Assembly: GCA_013399895.1 (NCBI GenBank)
Contig: VXBA01002140.1
Coordinates: forward strand, 22,491-86,490
DNA length: 64,000 nt
Direction of reading: 5' to 3'
Origin: Serilophus lunatus
Taxonomy: Eukaryota; Chordata; Aves; Passeriformes; Eurylaimidae
The position numbers and the translations under genes are program-made. Positions 11,854 to 25,343 of the stretch are shown piece by piece. The notes beneath the pieces were generated by a model. That model was not told the origin of the DNA. It saw nothing but the letters and a program-made list of their open reading frames with translations, and searched no databases. Position 1 is the first letter of the stretch, and each line of letters starts with the position of its first letter.

Positions 11854-14800
11854 TACTGCCGATAAATAGAAAACTTAAAAAAAAAAAAAAATAAAAAAAG
11901 ATAAGCAACAAGAAACTTTCCACAACTCCCCACAATTATAGATTACATTAAATTAGTGAAGAAAGGTAGAAATTTTCTGATCTTTTTCTCAGTCTTTTTT
12001 GCTAGTCTTCATAGAAAAACTCTGAATGTTATCAATGTATGTGCATATTATGGAGAACTTTACCCTTGATCCTAAAGTGTTTGCTATACCATAACAGTTT
12101 TAACAAGAACAAATGGGGCTAAACAGCTCATTTAAAAGTGAACTTTACTTAATTGGCTTTTTAGTCTTCCAGAAAGAGTAAAGATTGTGCAGATATTGCA
12201 AATCATAGTTGATAATCTGATCAGGCTCTATTCTAATGTTTCATTTATAATGTCCATACACGTAGTGATTGGAAATCATTACTAATTCATGTTATCTCCT
12301 TTGGGACACGGTTTTGATCAAGTTCCTCAGCAAAAAATGTTATAATCCAAGAATATAAACTGAAATTTAGTTGTTTCTTGACAATCAATAAGAGAGAATC
12401 ATTGAATAAAAAAAAGACCTGACTGATGACCATTTGTTCTAAGAATAAAAAATAAATTGTCAAGCCCTTTAACCCCCACTGAGTTAGGGCTGTATTCTGC
12501 AGCAGATCAATTAAGCTCTACAGTATAGCATTTTCTATCAACATCCAGATATTTATAAGGATTTAGTGCTACTTCAAGCTATTCCATAACAATAAAAATG
12601 TTTTACAAACATATCTGGCTTGTGAGCATCTCCCCAAATCTCTTCATCTCTGATTTGCATCTGTTTTTGGTATGTTCTATTTCTAGTCTCCATTTCTAAG
12701 CACAGAAGAATAAATCATTTTTCTCTTCTGCTATTCTTCTTTGCACAAATGGTAATGATAATTTATCAGTCTCCAGTAAGTTATTACTTAAAAATGAAAG
12801 TCTCTCTTCCAAGATGCCACTATGTATATAACTTGTGAAAGATTACAACTAGAATTCTTGAATACCTAAGTAGCCTCTTTCTCTTATTCTCTCTCCCTTT
12901 TTTATGGTGCAAAATGCTAAAAATCAATATTAGCCAAGGAACAATTTGTTGTATTCTATTCAGTGGCTAAACATGTTTTTTTAAAAAAAATTTCTGTGCC
13001 CTTAATCTTTCAAGCATTTATTTCATTATAAAACACTAAAGAAAAAAGAGGTTTAGACTAAAAGCTTGTGCTGCTGATTGTATCAGGAAAAAAAAGAAAA
13101 GGCACACAAAAAACCCCTAAGTCCTTAAAGGAAAAAAAAACAAAACAACAAAACCCCCAAGAAGCTTTGAGAGAAAAACAGCATTAAAAGCCCACAAACA
13201 ACAAAACTGAACCAAAACAAACAAGTACTCCACACTTTTGAAGTGGATGAGGAAACAGAAATGCACTAAGTAAGGTTATTCAGACTTTTTCCTTCCCTAA
13301 TAGTGCTTACAAATCCATTCATTTGTTTGTGCTTAGGTTGTTACATTCACCTGTCGTGTGGAAGCATCAGGACACTTTTCTTCACTTTCCCCTCTGATTC
13401 TACCTGTCACTTGAGATTTCTTCTGGTTGTCTTATGGAAAGTTCTATTTTTTTTAAATTAATCAGCTTTAGTAGATGCAAGCTGGCACCTCCTCATTCCT
13501 GGTAGCTACCTAAGCTCCTTAAAAGGTGACTTTCTTCTCACTCAGACAGCTGGATTGGTCTCAGCAGCTTGAGGCAGTACTTTAGGCAGCTCAGTACCTT
13601 TAGCAGCTGCTCCACAGAGGACCCAACAGCCCTCCTAAATTCTTCTTTATGTCCTGTGATTCATTTTTGCAGAACATTGCCTGTTCTTTACAGCACATGG
13701 CTTACCCATATTTCCATATGGGACCTTTCAACTTGATGTAGATCCAAGAAAGAATAGTGGGGTCCTTTTTGTTGAAAGATGCAAATGTAATTTTGCAAAT
13801 GTAAATTGATCTTATGATTCTCCAGATATGGGAGGAATTTTTTGCGAAATCTTGTGTAAATTTTACCGCCTACCTCTAGATATCCTCAATGAATAACTAA
13901 AACCTTTCTTATTTCTAGCATTAATATTCTTAGAAAAGAACTTCTGGGATAGCAAATATATCACACACAAAGAGACTTGTTCCAGAATAACTGGAAACAA
14001 AAAAGACAAAACTTTTTTCTAGGAAGAGGTAGTGGCAAGAGAAAAATTAAGTGTGTATTACCTTTGTGTATGCCTAGACTGAAGTGCCCATGGAAGCTGT
14101 TTTTTTACAATATATAGGCCAGGAGAAACTTTCTGAAATAAAAATATTCTTATTTCATCATAATATTCCTGATTTTCCTAAGGACTGGGAGTGTATAATG
14201 GTAGACAGACCACTGCCTTTATATATATTCGAAGTTGGCAACAGAATTTTCCTCTTTTTTTTAACAGTTTTGGTTAGTTGTTATTATTAGGACATGGGTG
14301 CAAAGGGGAAATTGTGATCTGTTGCTATACTTATAAGGTATTTCATGGTGTTACAGATATGAAAATGGTATTTTTTTGTGTGCAGGCTAATGCTGACTGT
14401 TTTGGTTTCATTAATAAGAGAGGAACATGGAAAGTGGCAGAAATTAGAGCTTTTATGGGTAGAAAATTAGGTACTAGTTTAACAAAATTGCTGGCCAAGC
14501 TAGAAATGACCAGGTCAGCAGTGTTATAACCATCAAATAAAGGTATCAAGTGAGCAATATCAGTGCAAGTTTGGAAAGAGTAAATGAAGTGAGCTCTTTG
14601 TTACAGATGTGATAAGAGTGGTCAATAGGAAGAAATTTGGAAGGTAAAAAGCAAACGTAAAAGACAATGAATCACATGGTAAAGGCCTTTCAGAGATGTC
14701 AGGCAGGCAGCCGAGATCATGACAGCCACAGAGGGACATAACAGTGAACATGCAGTTGCTCTGACAATATGGGTGTCCAGCTTATTACTGTGGCCGGAAT

Positions 14801-17552
14801 ATAAGTGGGATGCTTTCCCTTCCACTGGCAACTAGGTTTCCTAATACTGCAATTAAAAATTATATTTAATAACAATTGTTGTTTATTATAATTATTATTA
14901 TCATCATCATCATCATCATTATAGAAGCTGTTTAAAGCTTTGAACATTTGTGGGAATTTCTCTAATTTGTAGAGAACAAAATTATTCAAATTCACTAGCG
15001 GGTTTTTTTCTCTGTCCTTTTTCTCTTCTTTTACTCATGAGGAAACATGGAATTACTTCAAAATAATTAATGCATCACAGTAAAGACCTACCAGAATATC
15101 TCTCAGTTAATACCACTCACACTTTCCACGTGGTTTCTAGTAGCACATTTTAAGCCTGTATTTTTAATCCCAAGAATTAAAACATCTGTTATTAAAGAAT
15201 TCCTGTAGAGTAAATAAGTACTCCAAACAAGTTCTTACCCATGAATCATGAGGAAGAAGTATTAAAAAGTAAAATCTGCCATGGCCCAGGCATGCAAAGA
15301 ATTCCTTCAATGCAGTCATTTTATGAAGATGATTAAATATTTTTTTCTCTACACTTTTTATGGACAGAACCAAGAACATCTCATGCTATTGAGATTCCTA
15401 CAGTAACATGTGTCTACAGAAATCAAGACTGTAGGAATGGGTATAATAAAATCTACTGCACCTTATTCATAAAAGAGACAAAATACAATGTGAAATTTTT
15501 TTATTCACTGCCTTGTGCTGAGAGAGATCGTTCATTCTGCTCTGCAGTTACACAATTTTCCTGAAAAAGGAGTTTTAGATTTTAATTTAAAAACAACTTT
15601 GATCAATCTAATTAAACGAAAAAGCCTCTAACAAGCACACAAAAGCTTTATGTGAATTATAGCATGGCCCCTATAAGACTGTAACATTTGAATTTCACTC
15701 TAGTGGTAATATTTCCTCTAGTTCTATTCTGGGTTACTGAACAGAGAAGTAAAATCATACTAGTTCTATTGGGGTTTCTGTGCACACACTAAAATTCAGT
15801 TTCAGTCTCTGTTGTTTGGCTGCAGAAACCTAATAGCTGCCAACTGATAACTCGTCATTACTACTCAGTTTCCCTGGTCACAAAAACTTTGGTAGCTGAA
15901 TAACTGAGCAAGGAATATTACAAAGTCTGGTTTTTACAAAGTTTTAAATTAACAGAAAAGGAAGTATTTTGGTGATTCTAAGCCTCTCATGCAACCTCCT
16001 TAGCAGACAATGTGCAAATGGGAAGGCGAAGGGAGCATCTCCCCCAGCACCCCAGAAGCGTGAGCCTGTGAGGCACAGAGCACAGAGAACTCAGAGGTTT
16101 CTGAGGCCAGAAATTAAACTGTCCTCTGATATCACTGACAGCTCAACATAGGCCACTGAATATAATCCTCACAGATCCCAGAGGGTCTGTCTGACCTGTG
16201 TGGGTAGTCAGTTCAACAACACTGAGGGTTGGAATACTACTCCTACTCTGCACAAAAAGAGGTCTGGTGGTTAAATGATTATTTACGTGCCTCTGATAAC
16301 AAGGCATATTTTAACATCTTGGAAAAGTAAAGAATACAATCTGAAAATCTAAAAAAGAAAAAAATATTCAGGCTGAAATCTCAAAGCCTGAGTCATTGCA
16401 CTGGAGACAAAGTCTGATTTTACAAAGATGAGGAACAGAGAATTCATGGAGGACATTACACTCCCACAGCATCAAGCCAGCATCACAAAGGGCTTAAAGG
16501 TTTCAGACATAGTGACCTGATATCCTCACCAAAGGATGCCAATCTCTGTGTATCACAGCAGAAATGATCATGTATGATTCAAGAGGGCACAAATCAATAA
16601 ATCCTACAAATCCCCACAATGAGAATTGCAGTCAGCTGCAAGTGATGTTGGGTGGGATATGATTAATGCCTTAAAATGTTCAGCCTTGTGTAGAAAAATC
16701 AGACCTACTCTGGAAATCATCTGATAGGCAATTATGTTTAAATAATTCAGTACTATCACTTAAAGGTGAAATCATCTTTTCCTTACATCTCAGTTTCTGA
16801 GTTGATGTCATCAGGGTTCTATTAGTATGTAATATAGTCCAGAAGTCTTTGTTCATTTAATGGATCTTATTAAAGCAGAAATATGTTATTTTTATATGCC
16901 ATTTTTCTTTACATGATCATTTTAATTGTTACTTTGTATTCCAGTACTGTTTATTTTCCATATTTCCATTGGTAATTGAGAAAAAGACATAAGGGAATTA
17001 AACTTTAGCATTCATTTTATGGAGAGTAACTTCAATACTGAATATATTACTTATTTGTCATAACTTTTTGTCTGCTCTTTATACTGAGGAATGTTTGAAG
17101 GAAAAGTCATAGAATCTAAGATGAAAAGAGTGGAAAAAAATAGTCCAGCCTGTTAGCTCTTGCTTTTACTTCCAATTTACACTAAACTGAATGCATTTTG
17201 ACCCACAGGTTTGTATCCAAGTTGTACACAAATAATTCCACATCACAGCACATTTAAGCTGGGAAGCTTTGAGGTCTGTCACCAATCAGCATTCTCCTCG
17301 CTTCTCAATTAAGGTCAGACAGTAGGAGGCTAATAATAAAGATCTTATTCTGCATGGTAAATTTTCTTCTTTAATCCAAAAATATTTATCATGGTCTCAG
17401 ATCTTTAGATCCAGGAATGGTTCCAAATATTTCATTTGGAAGAAAGACCTTTTCTGGCTGAAAGAGTTTTCTCTGATCATATTTTCATCTCTTTTCCTTT
17501 TAGCAGGAAAGATATAAAATAATGAGGTTTTAGTTTTCAAGAAGCTAACTTT
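11854..17552. other. Unique AT-rich DNA, no gene seen
   Basis: About 5.7 kb. It holds an A/C-rich low-complexity stretch at about 13085-13220, an (ATT)/(ATC) trinucleotide tract at 14886-14922, and a modestly GC-richer patch at about 16010-16160. No exon or RNA gene could be supported; open frames are at most 92 codons and of ordinary composition. The 15560-15720 stretch is noted among the findings. Confidence 0.55.
14886..14922 (+). repeat. (ATT)n-(ATC)n microsatellite
   Basis: ATT repeats change into about seven ATC/TCA units. The Asp/Asn runs in the reverse-strand open frame here are only translations of the repeat. Confidence 0.9.
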
Positions 17553-17573
17553 AAAAAAAAAAAAAAAAAAAAA
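17553..17573 (+). repeat. A(21) homopolymer
   Basis: Twenty-one A residues followed by GAAAAGAAAAG. No retroposed sequence is recognised next to it. Confidence 0.9.
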
Positions 17574-18715
17574 GAAAAGAAAAGCCTGTCCTTAAACACC
17601 CAGCAGAATAAGCTGAATCAGGACTTTATATCTTAAAGCAATTATGTTATTAAATCACAATTCATCAAACCATTTAATTACTGCACCCTTCTCTTCATCC
17701 ATAATGGAACTGATAAGTTCACTTTCCTGCATCAAAGTCACCAATATCTTTTTTATATTACCATGACAAAAGTTTATTTAAACATTTCATAAACAGGTAG
17801 ATCACACTCTGTTTTTGTTTAGTCTTCAAGAGTCCCAGAAGAATGGTAACCCATCTTTTCATTCTCTCAGAAACAAAAATACATGCATTCTTTTTCTCTT
17901 CCCTTAAATATTCAGTTCCCTCTAATTCAGCGTTTTTAATTAGCCAGAACATAACTAGTATTCAAACTAAGAAGAGTTCCTACATTTATTATATGCATAC
18001 TGAGCAGAATAGCTCTGTTTAAATTGCTATCATTACTCTCCTTTTTTTTTTCTTTTTTGAGGATCATGAACTGTGATTATGAACTCAAATTATTTTAATT
18101 AAAATATCATTAGATTCTGAAATTAACATATCAAATGAGAGGTGGTATTTTGTGTAAGAGGTAAACACACAGCTACAAAAGCAGGTTTGTACACACCCCA
18201 CAGTGCCTGCCACCAAAAACCCAAAGAAGGAAATGTCACTGAAGGACTTACACCATGTAGTTGCAGCAAAAGGCAGACACAATGGAGGGCAGATCAGAAC
18301 AGATACATCAGCAGAATGCAGAGAACACAGGTATTTGATTAAGGCAAAAAAATTAACCTCCTGCACAGTCATAAAGTCCACCTTCATGGTGTGACTCCAC
18401 TTTTCAAAGGGAAACTCTGCACGTGCATATTTTCGTACTGTGATTTGCTATCAGTAGTTGCTGCCACTGCACAAGTTTCCTTGTTTTATGAGTTATTATG
18501 TAAGGCCAGGATGGTTGCCTCATTTGCTACAAGGTTGTTGAGGTCATGTCCCTCTGCACTGTACCCATGATCTTGTAGGGATGGGAAATGGAGTACCTCT
18601 AAAAGTGCCTCAAACCGTATTTTCAGACTTTGGAACCAAATAAAAGGGCAGCAGGAGAAGCCTCAGCTTTGTTCCACCAGTTATGCCAATCCTTGTTTCC
18701 CAGAATTGGTGAATA
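17574..18715. other. Unique AT-rich DNA, nothing recognised
   Basis: No gene or repeat supported. A 100-codon reverse frame (18085-18387) is Cys/Phe/Ser-rich, matches no family I know, and overlaps a plus-strand frame of similar length. Confidence 0.5.
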
Positions 18716-18945
18716 ACCGAGGTTGGAAAAGATGACTGTAGATTGCGCATATGAATGCCCCTACCAGACTTGAATTGACAGGGCCTTGTTTAATCAACCT
18801 TGAAATGGCACCAGCAATAGCAATTCCACAATCTTTCTGTGCATCCTGTTCTATGGTTTAATCATCATCTATATGAAATCAGAATTTTTTAATTTCCTGC
18901 TTTTTTGGTTCTTTGAGATCTTCATTGTTCTCTGCATATCTTCAT
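18716..18945 (-). mobile_element. Degraded CR1 LINE 3' fragment
   Basis: On the plus strand the block opens with GAGGTTGGAAAAGATGACTGT (modified from the usual GGTTGGAAAAGACCTCTAAG). It continues with AATTGACAGGGCCTTGTT-like sequence, a CACCAGCAATAGCAATTCCA stretch equivalent to the normal 'dynamic' CR1 block of CTCCAGGGATGGTGACTCCA, and CATCCTGTTCTATGGTTTAA, equivalent to the CCTGTTCCAGTGTTTAA block. The order is that of a CR1 3' UTR read in reverse. Divergence is high and the right boundary is uncertain. Confidence 0.65.
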
Positions 18946-19771
18946 GTCTGTAAACCTCTCTGTAGAAAATGTGTTTTATGTTTCTTCAAATTTGTCGATC
19001 ACTCTCATTTCTAGAACTGAAATTTCTGCATCTAATCAATGTTTTCTGTTCCTCGACACCTTGAAGTTGAACTCCCCTATACCCATATATGCAATATGGT
19101 TAAGGCATGGACTCAAACACAGGCCTTGTTGTTGACAATACCATTTAACTGTAACCTCATTCCCTCAAAGATTTTGCTTAGGTTAGACAGCAATGTTTGA
19201 AGCAGGCATGGTTCACAAGGTGGCATGAGGCAGGAGACATTCTCACTTACAATCAGGTGCTACGAGAAGAACATGGACTTTTAATGAGAAATCTGACCTG
19301 ATGGTGTCTCCATCATGTTAGAAATTCTAGATATAATGCAGTATTTATTTTTGTAAGTACATATAGTCTGAGATTCAAAGAATATGCATCATGCTTTTAC
19401 AGATAACCAGTTAGAAAATTGCACGGAAGTGCTCATGTTCCTCAAAGAGAAAGATCACAAAGAAAGTGCTGAAAATTGCAACACATTCCATGTCTATGGA
19501 ATGGCAGTGCAGACACATGAGTTACACAGGCATGGAGGACAAAAGAGCCTAAAGGCTACTTAAAGGCCTAAGAAGGCATTTGGATCTGATCTTTCACAAA
19601 GTAAGGCATAAGTTTTTGGAATCAGGTCAGGAACCGCCTTTCCTACAGAAAAAAAATAATTAAAATCTCAATCCAAAAGAAGACAAAAACCATCTTACAT
19701 TATCTGACTATTTCAGTTACACTTTTTAGAACTGTGCTCACTCATTCAGTGAAAAACCTGGACGGCAAATT
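18946..19771. other. Unique sequence, nothing recognised
   Basis: AT-rich DNA directly upstream of the largest CR1 copy; no coding or RNA feature supported. Confidence 0.5.
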
Positions 19772-19796
19772 TATGTAACACGTCCTAAGGGAGTCG

Positions 19797-22016
19797 ATGT
19801 TGAAAGATGTCCTTGATCTGCTGCATATCAAGAGAGGGAATATCATGAGTGAAGAGGAAATTCATGGCCATCTTGGCCACAACAACCTCAATGCAATTGG
19901 GTTTAAAGTCTCTGTTGACAGAATGAAAAGTGTCAGCAAAACCTCAGCTCTGGACATGAGGAAAGCACACTTCAGGCTGCTCAGGGAATTTGTAAGCAAG
20001 TAATTAGCAAATAACTAGCAAGTAATGCTCTTGGGAAATGTTTTTGGAGGTGCTGGGGTCCATCGCTTCTGGTCACTTTCTAAACATCACCTCCTAAGGA
20101 CACAAGAGCAGGCAATTCCCAAATATCAGCAGTCCAGCAGGCAAGGCAGAAGGCTGACTTGGCTGAGCAGGGATCTTCTCTTAGAAATAAGGCAAAAAAG
20201 GGAAGCGTATGCCTCGTGAAAGCAAGGTCGAGTGACATGGGAAGAATTCAGAGATGCTACTTGCCACTGTGGGAAGAAAATTTGCGTGGCCAAAGCTCAA
20301 CTAGAGTTGAAGCTGGCCAGAAGTGTGGGGGACAATAAGAGTTTTTTCAAATATATTAATGGGAATAGGTTATACAGAAATGTCATTGGCTTGTTACAAG
20401 ATGAGAATGAACACCTCACAAACAGGGACAGAGACAAGGCAGAAGTGTTTAATGCATTCTTTGCCTCTGGCTTCAACACAGATGATCAGCCAAGAAGGTC
20501 TCAGTGCTCTGTGCTGGTGAATCAGGACTGTGATAACAATCAGCTCCCAGTAATGATCAGCGCCCTGTAATTGTGTGGGATCTGCTGCTCCACTGGATTT
20601 CTACAAATCTGTGGGCCCTGATGGGATTGATCCCAGAATCCTCGAAGAGCTGGCTGATGTCATCACTAAACCTCTCTCAAGGATTTTTGAGCAGTCTTAG
20701 GAATCCAGAGAGGTCCCAGATGATTGAAAGCTGGTGAACGTTGTCCCAGTTTTCAAGAAGGGCAAAAAGGAGGACCCCAGAAAATACAGTCCTGTCAGTC
20801 TCACTTCAGTTCCTGGTAAAGTTATAGAGAAGATTATTCTGGGAAGTATTGAAAAACACCTGAAAGACAATGCACTCATGACTTCATGAGAGGAAAGTCC
20901 TGCTTATCCAACTTTTTTTCTTTTTATGACAAAGTAATCCACCTCACTCATCAAGGGAAGCCAGTTGATGTAATATTTTTGGATTTCAGTAAAACATTTG
21001 ATAGTGTCTCTCACAGTATCCTTCTGAATAAAATGTCTAGCACAGTCCTAGATAAACACATCATGCAGTGAATGAGAAATTGGCTCATGGGTTGAGCACA
21101 GATGAATGGGGTGACATCAGACTGGAGACCCGTCACTAGCGGGATTCCACAAGGCTCAGTCTTGGGCCCTGTGCTCTTCAACATCATAAATTACTTGGGC
21201 ACAGAACTGGAAGGGATACCAAGCATGTTTGCAGATGAGACAAAACTTGAAGGAGCTGTTGACTCCCTTGAAGAAAGGGATGTCCCGCAGAGAGACCTCA
21301 ACAAATTAGAGGGCTGGGCAATGACCAACTGTCAACAAGGGAAAGTACCAGATTCTGCACCTGGGATTGGATGTATGTACAGACTAGGGAATGAGATACT
21401 GGAAAGCAGTGCCTTGGAAAGGGGACCTGGGAGTCCTGGTTGATGGCAAGTTGAATATGAGTCAGCAGTGCCCTGGCAACCAGGAGGGCCAACCGTATTC
21501 TGAGGGGCATCAGGCAAAGCTCCATCAGCTGATCAGGGGAGGGGATTGTCCTGCTCTGCTCTGCACTGGTGTGGCCTCACTTTGATATTGCGGCAGTTTT
21601 GGGTGCCACAATATAAGAAAGTTATTAAGCTATTAAAGAATGTCCAAAGGAGGGCAATGAAGAAGAGAAAGGGCCTTGAAGGGAAACAGTATAAGGAGTG
21701 GCTGAGTTCACTTTGTCTGTTGAACCTGGAGGAGACTGAGGGGAGACTTCACTGCAGTGAAAACTTCCTTGTGAGAGGAAGAGGAGGGGAAGGCACTGAT
21801 CTCTTCTCTGTGGTGACCAGTGAGAGGATCTGAGGGAATGGCCTGAAGCTGTGTTAGGGGAGGTTTAGGTGGGATATTAGGAAAAGCTTCCTCAACCAGA
21901 GTGTGGTTGGACACTGGAACAGACTCCCCAGGGAAGTGGTCACAGCACCAAGCCTGACAGAGTTCAAGAAGCATTTGAGAGACACTGTCAGGCACTGGTG
22001 TGACTCCTGGGGATGA
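19797..22016 (+). pseudogene. CR1 ORF2 remnant (endonuclease end, reverse transcriptase)
   Basis: In life ORF2 encodes the endonuclease and reverse transcriptase that copy CR1 RNA into the chromosome. Here most of it still lies in one frame. Recognisable segments are the end of the endonuclease (about 19797-20003), a basic linker (20025-20570), GPDGIDPRILEELADV (about 20613), FKKGKKEDPRKY (about 20752), FMRGKSCLSNF (about 20883), FLDFSKTFDSVSH (about 20980), SGIPQGSVLGPVLFN (about 21138), the catalytic box FADE (21228-21239) and WVPQYKKVIKLL (about 21603). Family members carry FADD or YADD at the catalytic box, so the second catalytic Asp is lost. In-frame stops lie at 20001, 20217, 20568, 20698, 20725, 21069 and 21093. 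The frame shifts by one near 21420 and back near 21560. It is a dead pseudogene and all alignment is from memory of the family. Confidence 0.9.
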
Positions 22017-22076
22017 TCCTGTGCAGGGCCAGGAGTTGGAATCAATGATCCTTATGGGTTCCTTCCAACTCAGCAT

Positions 22077-22101
22077 ATTCTGTGATTCTTTGATTCTGTG
22101 A
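22077..22101 (+). repeat. CR1 3'-terminal short repeat
   Basis: Imperfect ATTCTGTG units (ATTCTGTG, ATTCTTTG, ATTCTGTG) form the 3' end of the CR1 copy. Such an 8-9 base direct repeat replaces poly(A) in CR1 and is thought to be used in priming by the element's reverse transcriptase. Confidence 0.85.
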
Positions 22102-25100
22102 ACTGATGAGAGAAACTTGTAAAATCCTGGCTGATTTTTATAGTAATAGCAGTGACCAAATTTATGAGTTCTTACCTCTAGAAAATATTAAATGCCTTGA
22201 GTACTTTGCTTCCCTTTATCTCAGGCTTTGAATTTCATAACTATTTTTACAAACATACAGATTAAAAGAGGGCTGCTTAACATGTGCATCCTTCCAAAAA
22301 AGCATAATAATTTCTAATAAAATAGTTATGTAAATGTTGATCTTAAATCTGAAATAATTAATTGTATTCACTATTTCATAATAAGTTAAAAAAAGACAAG
22401 TGTGCATAAACACATTTGAATGCTAAATTTTATTTATAACATTTGTATTATTATATTAAGACAGAGAATCTTTCTACTTTTTAAGAAAATGCTTCTTTAC
22501 AAGGAAAAGAAAGGTGATTGCCACTCATTAATTTTTCCTCTTCATTTTGTGTTTGGAAGTTGTTTTTTCCATTTTAAACATATTCTTATTTACTTCCATG
22601 GAGAGCTGATGGCTCAGTATTAAATTCTGTGACTATTTCTAAGTGACTTACTGCAGTAGCACTTCTAAATAGGTGCAAAAAGATTTGGTGGCATAATAAT
22701 GTTTTGTCACACTATCATTCTCCTGTTACCAGCTGATACTAATCACACTTCCAATAAACTGTGTCTTGACAGGATTTTTTGTGTAAACCTATTCCTTTCT
22801 ACAGCCCTGGGGCTAATATCAACAGTATGTTTTCTTTCAATCTAATTTCATCAGCATATCAGCATATGTACCCCTGTTTACCACTTCAATAGATCTGGAA
22901 CTAACAGGGTAGAAATAAAAATCTGCCTGGATGACAGTGCTAGACACTAACAATTTAGTACAACCCACAACCAATTTTTTTTTCTTAAAGTCCCATGTTC
23001 TGCATTCATGTGATTTATAGGGAGAGGTATAATATATTTTGGAACATAAGAGTCAATGCAGACAAAAATTAGAAAGCACAGCCAAACAGTACCTGAAAGA
23101 ATCATAAACTAGCAAGCAAATAAATGAATATGGATTAAATCAGTGTCGTATCTTTTGGAGGAACCTGGCAGGTTTAGAATTGCTGGCTGAAAGTTGTGGA
23201 TTGTCTGGGGGGATAGGAAAAGGGCGTACAAACTATTAGCATATAACTCCATGATGCAGAGGTTCCTAAACCTATTACAATTCCAAGGCATGCAGTAGTG
23301 TTGTACCCGGGTCTGGTAAGATCACTCACTTGTTTTAACTATCATGGATACTTCTAGACTTTACACTTACCCGAGACTGATTGTAGGCAGTAAAATATCA
23401 TTCAGAGATCAAGAGGATTAAATGTGGCAATTTTTGGTCTGTCAGAACTTGAACTTTCAAAGATTGATGGAGCAATGCAATGAATAGACAAAGACTGAAG
23501 GATGCCCAATGATAAAATAACCTAATTTGCACAATGATGGAAGAGTCTAAGGAAAGAAGCTTTACCCTAAACTGTCCCTTGCTTTCAAGATGATTATGCA
23601 AATTCTTCAGAAGATTACCGATACGATTTTTCTTTATTCGTAGTTATTTGTCCTACTAGTTCCAAACCATTTGTGAACTATTGGCTCTGAAAAGGGCAGG
23701 GAGTAGGGAAGCTAAGGAATTCGAACACCTCCATTATCTTGACGTATCTTCCTATGTATTTTGTTGTCCTGAAGAAGCAGCAAATTGTTTTCTGCCTGAA
23801 AAACAATGCTGCTGCTTCTTTCCTCCCAGAATGGCAGCATTTTGGGATCTTCAGATATGATTCATTTTTTCTTAAAGTACAAAAGTATTAATAATATTTT
23901 ACAAAGTCAACTGTCAAGGTTTTTGTATCCTAAATCAAAGCATTGTTCCAACGTCTGTTGCCATAGAAATTAAATATCTCAAATGCTTCATCAAATGTTA
24001 TTCACTTCCAATAGAGACAGTGGATTTTTCGTGCTATTTAACATTTTATTTTAATTATTTAAAGAGGTGTTATACCAGTCCCTGAATATGCACATGGCAG
24101 TATTACTGAAGGCAGTTCTGCTTTTCTCATTAGGCTTTCAATTCAAGTAGAAAAATGCTGGCAGTTTGAAAATGGGATGCTATGTCTCTGTATTGCAAAA
24201 AAAACACTTTTAAAAGCCTGTTTATTTATATAATTGAATACTACCATTTTTCAGTTAAGTCTTTTCAAACCACAGATATTCAACAGAGTTTCTGATTGTG
24301 GTTTTTGTTAAATAAAGATTTATTAAATATAAACATAAGCTAAATTGAATGTCTTTGAGATAAAGGGAAAAAAGAATTAGCCAGTGTGAAGTCCTTGGTA
24401 GTATTTCCAGAGTGGAAGTCAGAGAAGATGATGAGAGTCCCACCATGTTTTTATTTTGACCTTTATCTAGAGCTGCCTTTTCTGACACAGCCTATAAAGG
24501 ACCTCTCTGCACTTCTGTTTCTCCTTATCCACAATCTCCCAGAGTTCACACACTGTCTTCAACTAGTCTCTAACTTCAGCAAACATATTTGTTAATCAGT
24601 CAAGTGTTACTTTGTCGGCCAGAATGGGTTGGCACCCACAACATTTTAGAAGCGGTTTCTCAGGAACAGAAGCAAATCCATAATGCTAAAAGGAATACAA
24701 AATTCAGAGAAAAAAAAGGGAGATTTATGTTTTATTAATTTTTTTACCCACTAAGCTTTTTTCTTCTCGGTCATCCTTATCAGTGTTAGCATCAGTCAGC
24801 TCCATGGTTATTTATTTAAAAGGATGTTCTATATTTCTGCTGTTGTTGTACTGTTTGTGCTTTGTTTTGATGAGTTCATTTTATCTATCTGTATGAATTT
24901 AAGATGGGTGATATCAGACTAACACAGCAAGGTGTATGTAAGATTTATAAAGAAAACACATTTACCCAAACATTTCTGTATTCTTCCTTACATAAGTTTC
25001 TCATGATAGCCTGGCCTGTAAACAGGCTCAGGATTGTTTTCTATGAATAAGGAGTATTCTCATCCTTTCCACAGTCATGTAGGTGGGCTAATTTCCTGGA

Positions 25101-25343
25101 TGGGAAAGGATGCAGTTATCCGAGGGCATATTCACGGTATTATTTTGGTATATGTGAAATTGTGGCCCGCACGTATAAATTTGCTGTTATTGGTTAGAAA
25201 CAACAGTCTTTTTCTTGACCAAATAGTATAGAGTTTTCCTTGGCTTGAGCTGATTTTCACTTGTCTTAGCTGAGGTAGCAGTAGTATAGCAGTCAGCTGA
25301 AAATTGCCTGAACTTGTGTCAACTTTACTTTCATTTTGGACCA
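22102..25343. other. Unique AT-rich DNA, no gene seen
   Basis: About 3.2 kb between two CR1 copies. No exon, RNA gene or repeat was recognised; open frames are at most 100 codons and nondescript. Confidence 0.55.

Larger units (their letters stand above)
19772..22101 (+). mobile_element. CR1 LINE, 5'-truncated 2.3 kb copy
   Basis: The largest transposon in the window. It begins inside ORF2 near the end of the endonuclease domain (HLGH followed by the FKVSVDR and KTSALDMR motifs). It runs through the reverse transcriptase and C-terminal region, and ends in a 3' UTR closing with the CR1 tail (TTCTGTGATTCTTTGATTCTGTGA, 22077-22101) and no poly(A). About half of a full-length CR1 (normally around 4.5 kb) is present, and 5' truncation is the usual result of target-primed reverse transcription. 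Several in-frame stops, two frameshifts and a mutated catalytic motif show that it is dead. The 3' UTR differs from the 25.3 kb copy, so the two belong to different CR1 subfamilies. No clear target-site duplication was seen, which is typical of CR1. Confidence 0.95.

Noticed and set aside
16160..16240. Possible CR1-like block (GTCTGACCTGTGTGGGTAGT, GAGGGTTGGAATAC)
   Set aside because: The words are not in CR1 order and the match does not extend.
17104..17165. Possible CR1 tail (CATAGAATCTAAGATGAAAAG followed by GTCCAGCCT)
   Set aside because: Too short and too diverged; only the first dozen bases resemble CR1.
21708..22076. 122-codon reverse frame rich in Pro and Ser
   Set aside because: It is antisense to the CR1 ORF2 end and 3' UTR, where low stop density on the opposite strand explains it.
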